Positions 30,377-39,015 of a stretch of 64,000 nt of DNA are shown piece after piece. The notes below the pieces were generated by a model, which saw nothing but the letters and a program-made list of their open reading frames with translations, searched no databases and was not told where the DNA came from. The stretch is taken from contig JASAND010013530.1 in assembly GCA_030248195.1 (NCBI GenBank), forward strand, positions 1 through 64,000, in the 5' to 3' direction. Position numbers and translations under genes: made by a program. The DNA comes from Trissonchulus latispiculum. Its lineage: Eukaryota > Nematoda > Enoplea > Enoplida > Ironidae. How positions within the stretch are numbered: position 1 is the first letter of the stretch; every line of letters starts with the position of its first letter.

Positions 30377-33300
30377 CTTGATCAGATAATAAAACTAAAT
30401 TATTATCACAGTCCCTATCATACTTACCTTCTGTGTGCGTGAATGCCAAGTTACCGTCAGCTGATAACCAGGATGATCCCATTGATTTCCCATCATATTT
30501 CTGCCAAGGCAATAGGTGGCAATGTTCCCTCTTATCAACGTCCCACATCAGATATGATCCATCGGACAGAGCACATTGACCTTGGTTGTAGTCACAATGG
30601 GACACGTCACCAACATTGGATTCCATCACGGAGGAGTCGTGACGCTTGTAGACTAGGGCTTCCGCAAGGAAGCAGTTTGACTCTGTAAAAGCTTTCCATT
30701 GACAACAGTAGATACCACCTCCAGGATACTTCCAGTTGAGCCTATTATCAGTCTGCCAAAGTCCAGCAATTTGAGACAATGGTCCATAACTACATCTTCG
30801 GAAGTGTCTCATGGACAAGCATTCCTGCTGTGAAACGATCTGGTCATGCTTCTCTTCTTCTTTGAGATGCTCGTCATTGAAGAAGTAGGTGAAAACTTTC
30901 ACAGTCGATGTGACTATCTTGCACCGCCAAGCATGGGTCTTATACTGAATATGGTTACGCCGGTAGATCAAGACTGACGCTTCCTCAGGGTAAGCTAGTG
31001 TCGTCTGGTTCGGGACCCTACACAGAGTGTCGTTTGGCAGGCCGTACAACAAGCTTTTCTCCTTCATGTTGCACAGCATTGGTTGTGTAGCGAAGACGAT
31101 AGGCAAAATTCCAAGGATACACAGAAAGAACATGTACGGCATCCCATATCCAGGCAACATGAATTGAACTCGTCTCCGTCGATACCACGGAACTCTTCCT
31201 CTTCCGCGTCCACCTCTAGACCCTCGATGAAAACCTCTTGGTACAGGCGGTGCCGATTCTGCTACTGAGAGAGCAGGCTGCGCTAGTTCCTCATTTGCAG
31301 CTGCGGCTCCTTCCTCAGGGAGAGGAGGCACAGAAGCATTAGGAGCAGGGGGAGTAGGCAGCTCATCCTCCTCAACCGTTTGGTCACCGCTAGCAGAAGC
31401 TCCTTCTGCTGGTGATGAAGCTGGAGGCGGCGGTGTTCTGGCGTCGCGTTCTGCTTGCATCCGAATGTCAACAAGGATTTCTTCGCATAGTTCCAAAGAC
31501 CTCGCGCTTGGTCCGTACATCACTACTATATGCACGCCATCTCGAGGTTGACTGGTCTCGTAGGAGACAACTCCAAAGTGGTGAAGGAGTTCCTTTCCAA
31601 CCTCTGAATCAAGCAGTTTGGTGATTTCCTCGTCAATCAGAACGGTAGTTTTATTTTCCAACTTCTTCTCTGCTGGCAAATCAGGTTCCGGCTCTGTATC
31701 TGAGATGAAGTCTGCATTAAGATCCTCTAAGTCCGAATGCACCGAAAACTGGGAGTCATCAGACGTAGACTCCTGAAGGTTGGCAAGCCGACGGCGTCGG
31801 TCTTCCTTTCGTCTCTCCGTGATCTCGTCTTCAGAGTAGACACATTCGGTTGGCAGTTCTTTCTTCACCAAGAACCAGTTTCGAAGCTGTGCAAGGAGAT
31901 CGCCAAAATGATTTTGTCCTTGCCATAACTCTTTCACCCGGCAACGGGCATCCATTTTACGGAGACCAATTCCCCAAAATTGGTCGCTTGGGTTGCAGTC
32001 CACAAGCAGTTTTCCTTCCGTTGCCAACAACTTGTCCAACAGATGCTCGTTCTGGGAGAACTTTAAGTAGTTAGCATCCCACAAGGCATACCACGCGGCA
32101 ACGTCCGTCTTCCACTGCCAGTCAAAGCCATCTGGAGATGGACATGTATCGGCTAGCTTGGCGATCTTCAGCGAATTATGCTCACGCATAATGCAGGCAG
32201 ATCGTTTCCATTCCCGGTAGAATTCCGCTTTCCGTTTGGCATAGAGTTGCATAGAGCAACAATAAACAATCTCGTATTCCCTCAGGGGAGCTTTGTAGAG
32301 ATTTGACAACTCGTCGTACTTTCCTCCAAACAAGTAGATGCTTCCACGGCTCATTCCCTCAGGGGAGTCCGGTTCCTTTTGAGCAGGCCACACTTTGTTG
32401 CAGTCATAGCAATAGCCAACTTCTGGAAATCCACACTCTTCTTTGGCTTCTCTGGCTCGAGCTTCGGTGACGAATGTTTTTCTGCTTCCACAAGATGGAC
32501 AGCAAAATGCCAGTTCTGGTGCTATGGCACTGGCGGCACCAGCATTACTACCAGAACCCGGGCAATTAAGTTCTGACATATTAATTAAATTATCAGGAGA
32601 CCTGAAACTAGAATCAGAAGTTAGCATATTACAATACTGAAAATTACTTACTTCATCTTCCTGTCCGAATGAAGCGGAGGAGCCTTCGAAACCAGAGGGT
32701 TCTTCGTATTTCCAGACAGTTGTTTCGTGCTCAGGCTGGTAAAAATAGTCGTCCTCCATGACAGCATTAGTTCGAGTTATCGGCGGCCGCGAGCGATCAT
32801 TCGCTTGGTTAGGCCGAAAACTGGAACTAGCCGTGTTTCTGTTTCCCTGTTCTCGAGTTGTCCTTGCGTTGCATCTGGAGCGGATATGACCAGGGCGTTT
32901 ACAGTTGTCGCATATGGGTCTACCATCCGAAGTCCATCGGTCTCGGTCACTAGGTCCTCTTCTGGAGCCAGAGTTAGGCTGGTCTCTGGGCCGCTGATTC
33001 CAGTTTGAGCTTCTAGGGGCTCCTCTGTTGGCATTCTTCAGAGACTCCACCTCACGCGTCAAATTCTTAATCAGACTAAGAATTTGTTTTGTATCCGTGG
33101 GATCATTCCCTTGAGGCGTGCTCATATTGATAGGTTGTGCTATCAACTTACCTGCACCGGCCGCTTTGTGTGGTACCATCTGAGTCTTGAGTTGTGAGAG
33201 TTCATTAGATAGATCCTGAACCATGTTTACCAGTTCCGTCGAGTCAGGCTTTGATCCAAATCCAGGAATTTCCACCTTCCTGTATGGACTGTTGGTCCCT

Positions 33301-34058
33301 TCTTTATTCAAATAAGAGGTGTGCAGACGCGCGTCAAATCCTTTCACTTGTGAAAGCGTCTGCTGTCCAGTAAGTAATAAGTTCGCCTCATGGCGCTTTG
33401 CAAGCTCGACAGCTTTTTCAAAAGTTTCCGGGTCCGAAATCAGGACCAATTGCTGAATATAACTTACCAGATTACTGACGAAAAACTCTTTCATCAGCCG
33501 TTTCTGTGCCTCCAATCCTATGCTAGGATAGGCACTCCTCACCAGTTTCTGAATGGCAGAGGCAAAATCCGATACGGTTTCTCCAGTTAATTGCTTCCGT
33601 CGATGCAGCTCCGCGCTGCTGAATTTGGCTAACTCTGCCGGCTGTAGAATCTGAGTCAACTTACTTTTTAGTGCAGGATAGCTGCGCTTTTCCTCAGGGC
33701 TCAGGCCCTGGTACGCCTCCAAGGCGCCTTCTCGCAAGTAGGCAGGCAGAGTCTTGGCCATCTTGTCTTCATTCCAGGAGCTGGCTTGGGCCAAAAGTTC
33801 AAACATCACCATGAACTCTGAGAAGTCCTCGCCCAACCGGCCAGCGAACGGTTCCAAAACAATGGGCACATGCCTCGATGAGGAAGTCTGAAGGCTTTCC
33901 AGCCTCTGATGAGTCGAGTTCTGAAGCGCTTCCACGCGCTGCTGTAGCTGCCTTATGGCATTCTGCTGTTGAGTTACCAGGTCCTCCATTTCTCGCTGTG
34001 AATTTCTTCGGTCGGCTCTCTGTTGTCGTTCACTTGGTCCAGAAGCAGGAGTGGACAT
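30300..34058 (-). CDS. gag: Retroelement ORF1: Gag, zinc ribbon, NADAR domain, envelope N-part
   Basis: 1252 residues. Residues 22-60 form a coiled coil; about 65-235 are a Ty3/gypsy capsid; CDNCKRPGHIRSRC (383-396) is a CCHC nucleic-acid knuckle. About 518-553 hold a CPSCG…CYDC zinc ribbon. About 572-730 match a NADAR/YbiA domain (SNLYKAPL, ANYLKFSQN, DQFWGIGL, GQNHFGDLLAQLR), a fold that cleaves N-glycosidic bonds, including removal of ADP-ribose from guanine in studied members. The usual catalytic Glu seems replaced near residue 603. Residues 800-870 may be another small domain. About 940-966 are Arg/Gly-rich, ending RRRR; a hydrophobic signal-like segment (973-990) then leads into a Cys-rich ectodomain (991-1230) resembling chuvirus-type glycoproteins. 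The last about 24 residues before the stop probably run into an intron. Confidence 0.88.
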   Translation of the reverse strand: MSTPASGPSERQQRADRRNSQREMEDLVTQQQNAIRQLQQRVEALQNSTHQRLESLQTSSSRHVPIVLEPFAGRLGEDFSEFMVMFELLAQASSWNEDKMAKTLPAYLREGALEAYQGLSPEEKRSYPALKSKLTQILQPAELAKFSSAELHRRKQLTGETVSDFASAIQKLVRSAYPSIGLEAQKRLMKEFFVSNLVSYIQQLVLISDPETFEKAVELAKRHEANLLLTGQQTLSQVKGFDARLHTSYLNKEGTNSPYRKVEIPGFGSKPDSTELVNMVQDLSNELSQLKTQMVPHKAAGAGKLIAQPINMSTPQGNDPTDTKQILSLIKNLTREVESLKNANRGAPRSSNWNQRPRDQPNSGSRRGPSDRDRWTSDGRPICDNCKRPGHIRSRCNARTTREQGNRNTASSSFRPNQANDRSRPPITRTNAVMEDDYFYQPEHETTVWKYEEPSGFEGSSASFGQEDEVSNFQYCNMLTSDSSFRSPDNLINMSELNCPGSGSNAGAASAIAPELAFCCPSCGSRKTFVTEARAREAKEECGFPEVGYCYDCNKVWPAQKEPDSPEGMSRGSIYLFGGKYDELSNLYKAPLREYEIVYCCSMQLYAKRKAEFYREWKRSACIMREHNSLKIAKLADTCPSPDGFDWQWKTDVAAWYALWDANYLKFSQNEHLLDKLLATEGKLLVDCNPSDQFWGIGLRKMDARCRVKELWQGQNHFGDLLAQLRNWFLVKKELPTECVYSEDEITERRKEDRRRRLANLQESTSDDSQFSVHSDLEDLNADFISDTEPEPDLPAEKKLENKTTVLIDEEITKLLDSEVGKELLHHFGVVSYETSQPRDGVHIVVMYGPSARSLELCEEILVDIRMQAERDARTPPPPASSPAEGASASGDQTVEEDELPTPPAPNASVPPLPEEGAAAANEELAQPALSVAESAPPVPRGFHRGSRGGRGRGRVPWYRRRRVQFMLPGYGMPYMFFLCILGILPIVFATQPMLCNMKEKSLLYGLPNDTLCRVPNQTTLAYPEEASVLIYRRNHIQYKTHAWRCKIVTSTVKVFTYFFNDEHLKEEEKHDQIVSQQECLSMRHFRRCSYGPLSQIAGLWQTDNRLNWKYPGGGIYCCQWKAFTESNCFLAEALVYKRHDSSVMESNVGDVSHCDYNQGQCALSDGSYLMWDVDKREHCHLLPWQKYDGKSMGSSWLSADGNLAFTHTEGKYDRDCDNNLVLLSDQGMAFRYLNRTSTRSAVLLEKKREIL
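32602..32651 (-). promoter_or_regulatory. Candidate 50-nt intron at the Gag/NADAR boundary
   Basis: On the minus strand: donor GTAAGTAATTTT, branch-point-like TGCTAAC, acceptor GATTCTAGTTTCAG. Unspliced RNA keeps the Gag-NADAR-envelope frame open through these 50 bases. Splicing would place a stop (TGA) two codons after the junction, giving Gag alone. An ATG follows shortly downstream (at residue 494 of the long frame). The size is very short for an intron, so this stays a hypothesis. Confidence 0.4.
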
Positions 34059-34271
34059 ACACTAAAACGTCTTGCTTCACCAAGAACAGTCACACAAAAG
34101 CAAAATTATCAAAGACTATTTTAACGACAACAACAAAACAACAACTATACCCAGTTGCTATCACGTGATAAAATTTAATAGTTGCTGGTCAGGCTCAAGC
34201 CTTGAACATACACAATATACTAAACCAGCAACTGCACACAACAAAAGGTTAAAGACAAAACCTAGACTAAG

Positions 34272-34474
34272 AGCCAATTCCGTGGCTGTAAAAATGAGCC
34301 CTACTGCCAAAATCCGTGGCAGACAAAAAGACAAAAACTAGCCAACTGGCTAAAAAACTAGACCTAAAATCCGAAGGCCAAAATTAGCGTGTCTGCCAAG
34401 TCCGTGGCAGAAAAGTCCTAGGCCGAATCCGCGGCGAATCAAAAACAAAAAAACAACTGCCAAATCCGTGGCAG
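34272..34474 (-). repeat. Array of repeated small hairpins in the retroelement leader
   Basis: Five copies of a hairpin of the form TGCCA-CGGATT-TGGCA (coding strand): 34457-34474, 34422-34435 (variant GCCGCGGATTCGGC), 34393-34410, 34304-34322 and 34272-34287. A further perfect hairpin without the CGGA loop lies at 34339-34352. Stems change but stay paired (TGCCA/TGGCA, AGCCA/TGGCT, GCCG/CGGC), while the loop keeps CGGAnTT. Compensating changes argue for selected RNA structure, for example a packaging, dimerisation or translation signal. Confidence 0.7.
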
Positions 34475-34566
34475 AAAACGGAAAAAATACAAAAAACAAA
34501 AGTGGAAAAAAATAAATGATGGCCTATGCTGCGAGCGCAGGCAGGGTAGGAGTAGAACCTTCCCCT

Positions 34567-34584
34567 ACCCTACTCGCAGCGCCA
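34567..34584 (-). promoter_or_regulatory. Primer-binding site
   Basis: The minus strand reads TGGCGCTGCGAGTAGGGT, two bases after the LTR end TTCACA. TGG at this position is the expected complement of a tRNA CCA end. The tRNA used cannot be named from this sequence alone. Confidence 0.75.
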
Positions 34585-34586
34585 TT

Positions 34587-35281
34587 TGTGAAGCCTGCTG
34601 GATTGAACCCTAGTTGAGCAACCATAATTAATGGATATATTTAATTAAATCAAAATTAATAACGTAAACTCAAGCATAATAGTAATTCAAGTAATTAGTA
34701 TGCACCTGAGGTGCAAACTTTAGCACAAGTAAGGTGGAGGGCCTCAGGGCCGCACACATAATATTACAAACCTACGAATCTTCAGAGACCAAAAATTAAA
34801 CCCAACCATCTTACGCCTCAGCACAATCCAAAACTAACTTAAGACAAAGTTAATGCCAACTCAAAACGAGGCAGTTATTGCAAAAAACATCAGTACCAGG
34901 AATTGCTCAAAGAATTCTGCTTAGCTTCCGCTGAGCCAGCATAACAACTTAAAGCGAAAACAGCCAATACCAGGAATTATTCAGCAAAGCCCATTTTTAA
35001 GATACGTGAACCAAAGCTAAGATTATGCTTTCTGCGCAACAAGAAACATTTGCAGACAGAAAAGTAGACTCAGGCTATTTCTGAGAATAGTTCAACAGCG
35101 CACCAAACTTAAGCTTCCAGACAAAACAAAACATTCAGACGAAAGCACAAACCTAAACTAGATTCCAATAACAAAAACTATCAAAAGAAAATGCAACCTT
35201 CACACAAGTCTGGAAAACTTATTTGTTAGCGTCACGTGATCAACCCCAGCTATGTTTGGAAAACTGGACATAAATATTACA
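34587..35281 (-). repeat. Upstream (5') LTR-like repeat, about 695 bp
   Basis: On the minus strand it starts TGTAATATTTATGTCCAG, similar to the downstream LTR start TGTAAGGGTTATGTTTAG, and ends GGCTTCACA next to the primer-binding site. It contains GGGCCTCAGGGCC like the other LTR. Overall the two do not align well, so they belong to related but different LTR types. The 5' boundary is inferred. Confidence 0.65.
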
Positions 35282-35587
35282 TCAGCCGAACACTTCGGCA
35301 ACCACATTATATTATGCAAATGAGCTTTTAAATACTCTCTAAAGAAAAAGAACTGAAAAGGGAAGTGTTAAGAAAAAGCGTCTCCGCTACTACCTGCATT
35401 ACATTAAGACATAGTTTTAATATGGGGCCACAGCTATGGTCATCAAGCCTATAAAAGGTTGTATTTTATTTTTAATAGTTTTATTACTACCATACAGTAG
35501 GCAAATATTGCCGCAAGCAGCTTATCACTTCCAAGATTACAGATTTCAATTCAAACTAGTGACAATACAAAACTATAAGTGAAAAAT
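35282..35587. other. Spacer between LTR and sulfotransferase exon
   Basis: About 300 bases of AT-rich sequence with no recognisable feature. It would be the 3' UTR region of the sulfotransferase on the minus strand. Confidence 0.4.
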
Positions 35588-35918
35588 TTAAAAGTCTTCT
35601 GCCAGTATTTCCGTGAAGTCGCATATTAGGCAAGAACGCTTTAGATTTTCTGGCACCTGATCACATAGTAACTTTACAGTTCGTGGCAGTCTAAAATTGA
35701 AGGCTATAAAATCGTTGATGTAAGTTCGAAATACTGTATCTATTATCCTGAGATTTCTATGGAATATTTGGTCAAAATCTGTACTACTCCGGTTGGCCTT
35801 TTCGTCCGAATGTGCCGTCGTGACGGAGAGAAATGGCTGCTCCAAATCCGGACCCCAACCGCTGTCAATAATTTCAGATGGCCATCCCAATTTACGGAAT
35901 TCTGTTCGGATTGCTTCC
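35588..35918 (-). CDS. Carbohydrate sulfotransferase, C-terminal exon
   Basis: An exon starting after a good acceptor (ACTTCTTCGAGTTTCAG) and ending in a stop. It encodes about 110 residues with the pattern of the C-terminal end of Golgi carbohydrate sulfotransferases: a T-x-H segment, HRNLRIIDTVFRTYINDF, then FIAFNFRLP. Such enzymes transfer sulfate from PAPS to glycans such as chondroitin. The exon at 38.8-39.0 kb carries the PAPS-binding motif in the same orientation and is most likely the same gene. The part between them (usually about 60-80 residues) is not found, so an exon may be missed or lost. Confidence 0.6.
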
Positions 35919-36770
35919 CTGAAACTCGAAGAAGTATATAACACTAAGTGTAATGAATACAAATAAAGTAGCACTTTAGTGCACAATAGATATCCAATAA
36001 ATCACCAATCTATGTTTACTTCAAACCACAGCAGGGCAAAAGATTCTTGAAGGAGATAGGATTTCTAATTGGCTTCAGAAAACCTTATGAAAATTAAATC
36101 CTTCGTAATTCTGCGGCTGTATTTAATTTCGGGACCCAATTATTGGATAAACTTTGTAAGCCTTGCATAGCAGCATCGGTTATTGGATTGCCGCTTTTTG
36201 ACAGAAAAGGCAACCCTTTCATCCGGGTATGTCCGTTTATTTATCATTCATCATCTCGTTACCACCCCTGTCCCCCTCTAACTTTTGATAGGGTTGACCG
36301 ATTGGGCTGAAATTTTCAGTGAGGCTTTGGGGTGGGGTGAAGTGTTGACTGAAGCGCGGGGGGCTTCACAGTTAGCGGTATGCGAAAGTAATCGATACGG
36401 TGATGCTGCAAATGGTAAAAATTGAAAGTAGCGGATACTGTCCAAAATGGGTAACATTAGAAAGCTTTCGTTGCGTAGATAAAAAGTTGTACTACGGCCA
36501 AGCCGTCAAAATGTACGAAAATTGAGTTACGGAGCTTTAAAGTGGTCAAAAATGGTCAAAATCGACCAAAAACCCAAACTTTGACACATTTCAAAATAAC
36601 GTGGTGAATATGGTACTCTAATGGAAGCTCTCGATATAGAGAGCACGAATTCGTATACTTTGGATCATCCAAACGCTTCTTTTGGGAGATATCGCCATAT
36701 ATAAACGGAAAAAGCAACGGCAACCCATTCTCGCTACTTCGCTGGTTCTTATGTACTTTAATTTAAGACC
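35919..36770. other. Intron with unclassified repeat-like sequence
   Basis: Contains unusual text from about 36100 to 36750 starting near GCCGCTTTTTGACAGAAAAGG and ending near AAAAAGCAACGGCAACCC, suggestive of a decayed transposon. Nothing codes for a recognised protein. Confidence 0.35.
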
Positions 36771-37104
36771 GGGCTTACACTATCCAACCTCCGGCTGACT
36801 TTATCAGAGGAACAAATATCAGAGCAAACATTTTTATCTGACGTGCAGCTCACAGTGTCCATGAAACAATCAATAGTTTGTTACTGACAATTCCACAGCA
36901 TCCAATCATATGCAGCTGTTGTTGCTTCACCCGAGTTTCTTTTGAAATGAAGTCATATGAGTGGTCAGTTTTGTCTGATATCAGACGGAGTTCTTGCCAC
37001 GTCAAAGTTGAGTATAGTCGTTTACAAGTGAGAATTTCGTCTAACATTTGTTTGAGGAAAATTATCATCTGGCAAAGTCAGACGAAAGTTTCATAGTGCA
37101 AACT
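36771..37104. mobile_element. MITE-like element, about 334 bp
   Basis: The ends are imperfect inverted repeats of about 40 bases. The left reads GGGCTTACACTATCCAACC…CGGCTGACTTT and the right, on the complement, GAGTTTGCACTATGAAAC…CGTCTGACTTT. There is no coding capacity. Target duplication is not clear. Confidence 0.6.
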
Positions 37105-37143
37105 CACCATTAATGTGAGTAATACTCCTACCTTAGATGAGAT

Positions 37144-37310
37144 CAGGGCCGACTTTTTAGGCCCGGCCCGGTCCGGCCTGGCCCTGCTCAATTTTTAGGT
37201 CTGCCCGGCCCGGCCCTGTGTAAAAGATTTTAGGCCCTGGCCCAGCTCGGCCCTGAGTGCCGTTTAGGTCTGCGCGGCCCGGCCCGTCCTGAAAATCCCT
37301 AATTTTTTAA
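37144..37310. repeat. GC-rich CCGGCCC word repeat fragment
   Basis: Tandem-like arrangement of GGCCCGGCCC/GGCCTGGCCC words separated by TTTTTAGG(T/C) links inside very AT-rich DNA. It resembles the GC-rich arms of the hAT-type MITE at 57.9-59.1 kb and may be one end of a relative. Confidence 0.55.
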
Positions 37311-37704
37311 AAATTTTTCTATGAAGTTTTGAGACAAATAGAATCTTGTGTTCTGTGCTGCACTATCGCATTTTTGGGATCCATGGTTAAACGTTAACTG
37401 TGCACTCTTGCTGTTGCAAATAAGTAGTTACCTAGCGTAAACAGGAAAGCCCTACCTATATGCTGAGCTTTTCTCATATCGGATAAGAGTATAGTCTTTG
37501 AGATGGTGTCGGAAGTCACAGAACCAGGACTGAGGGAAAAAGTGGGCAGTATGTTCGCTTCGGTCACCTGGATAGGTCAGTTCCCGAGGGCTCCTAAAAT
37601 ATCATAACCACATATAGAGAAGTCTTTTGTTTCTGTCCTTGACACTAATTTTAAAGCAAAAGTTAAGAAAATTTAGGACAGGAAGCTGACTGACAAAAAT
37701 GTTC

Positions 37705-37800
37705 AGTTCTACGACTTAGTGGTGTAGTGGTGATCATATCTGCCAGCAGAACTGAAAGTCTCTGGTTCAATTCTCAGATCAGCTCACATAAAAAACTTGA
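37705..37800 (+). repeat. tRNA-derived SINE-like sequence
   Basis: A-box-like TTAGTGGTGTAGTGG and B-box-like GGTTCAATTCTC about 40 bases apart, in the manner of tRNA-derived SINE heads. No full cloverleaf can be drawn. Confidence 0.55.
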
Positions 37801-37860
37801 TCGGTGTGCAAATTTAATAATTTAATTTAAAAGTTAATTGTTAATTCTGAGTGTAATTAA

Positions 37861-38708
37861 GGCCGTTTGCACCAAATGTGGTAAACCATTTGCTAACTAT
37901 ATGGTTATTTGCTAACCATAACCATATGGTTTGCAGTAACTTCCTTGCATCAAATGTGGTTAGCAAGTGAATAGTTAACCATATGGTTAGCAAATGGTTG
38001 GCAGGAGCTAGAGGCGGGACTTCTCTGAACCAATCAGATATCGCCGCTGCACTTGTTTATCCAATGAATAATACAATGAAATTTTAAAAAACTTCACTCA
38101 CGATAAAACACATTTCAGTGTCTATATGTATCTATTTTCAGTGTATCTATATAATTGCGATCATGTGCCTTCTGTCTATACGAAAAAGAACTTTTATAAT
38201 TACTTTTAAAGCAGGTACAAAACATTCGTGAGACAAAATTTCACTACCCAATTGGTAAAAGATAAGGTCATATAAAAGCAGCGACATCTTATGATCAACT
38301 CCAGAAAAATTATAATTCGGATACAACTACTTTTCAAGAACACTACCGATTTGAGCATAATAGAGGATAGTTTTAACTTTTCTTACTAACTTAAATATGA
38401 ATCACGCAAAAATATTGAATCACTTCAACATGATACATATAATATACTCCAACATGAATATACATTCCATTAATTGTTTCTTAGTTCACGGTTTACTCTG
38501 TAAGTTTCTTGCCAGAACCTGAAAATTCACTGCATGTTCGGGGTTAACCCTGCCGGAGAGCATGTTAATAACTTGCTTAGCATTTGGTTAGCAAGGGGCT
38601 AAGTTAACCACATTTGGTGCAAAATGGTTTGTGGTTAACTGCCAGTTAACCAAGTGGTTAGCAGCAAATCCGCTAACCATTTGCTAACCACATTTGGTGC
38701 AAATCAGT
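37861..38708. mobile_element. Foldback/MITE element with GGTTAGCAAATGG words
   Basis: Ends are inverted repeats with the core TTTGCACCAAATGTGGT (37866-37882 and complement at 38688-38703). Inside both ends GGTTAGCAAATGG and its complement recur in both orientations (near 37885-38000 and 38570-38690), enough to fold back. The centre is AT-rich and non-coding. It lies in the presumed intron of the sulfotransferase. Confidence 0.75.
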
Positions 38709-38807
38709 GTTAAACTCAAGGGCAGGGGTAACTAACATAAACATTAGTCGTTCAGATTACCATCAGATACAGAGCCAGCAGCAAAAACTGTCAGGTATTT
38801 TTAGTAC

Positions 38808-39015
38808 CTCGACTGATTTTGAATAAACTGTAAATTTCTCTGGGCAAAACATTCCAGATTTTGTTGGCAGTCAAAGCAGAACTGTTTATAATGGATACAT
38901 TTGTGCTTGAATCCGGAAAGAAATCGATCAAACGGATGTCGGATGACGGCCAATTTCGTCCAACGACTGTCACTAAAAATCCGGTCATCTCGACGAGAAT
39001 GGAGATAGTTCAATT
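38808..39015 (-). CDS. Carbohydrate sulfotransferase, internal exon with PAPS-binding motif
   Basis: Flanked by an acceptor (CTTTTTCGCATTCTAG, ending at 39016) and a donor (GAG followed by GTACTA, 38807). It encodes about 69 residues including WTKLAVIRHPFDRFLSGF, the 3'-phosphate-binding motif (R-x-P-x-x-RFLSG) of PAPS-dependent sulfotransferases. A Cys pattern C-x2-C…NLECF follows, typical of invertebrate chondroitin-type sulfotransferases. Upstream exons with the signal anchor and the 5'-PSB motif are not identified in the window. Confidence 0.7.

Larger units (their letters stand above)
20971..35281 (-). mobile_element. Ty3/gypsy-type LTR element carrying NADAR, envelope and SGNH modules
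   Basis: About 14.3 kb on the minus strand. Order of transcription: LTR-like repeat (34587-35281), primer-binding site, leader with hairpin array, ORF1 (Gag, zinc ribbon, NADAR, envelope N-part), an intron-like segment, ORF2 (envelope C-part, protease, RT, RNase H, integrase), ORF3 (SGNH hydrolase), polypurine tract, LTR (20971-21778). Placing an envelope between gag and pol is unlike ordinary errantiviruses and retroviruses, where it follows pol. Both long ORFs are open, so the insertion(s) are young. However, the two LTRs share only their terminal and a few internal motifs, and there is no matching target duplication. The structure may join two related elements, by recombination or by misassembly. 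Confidence 0.85.
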
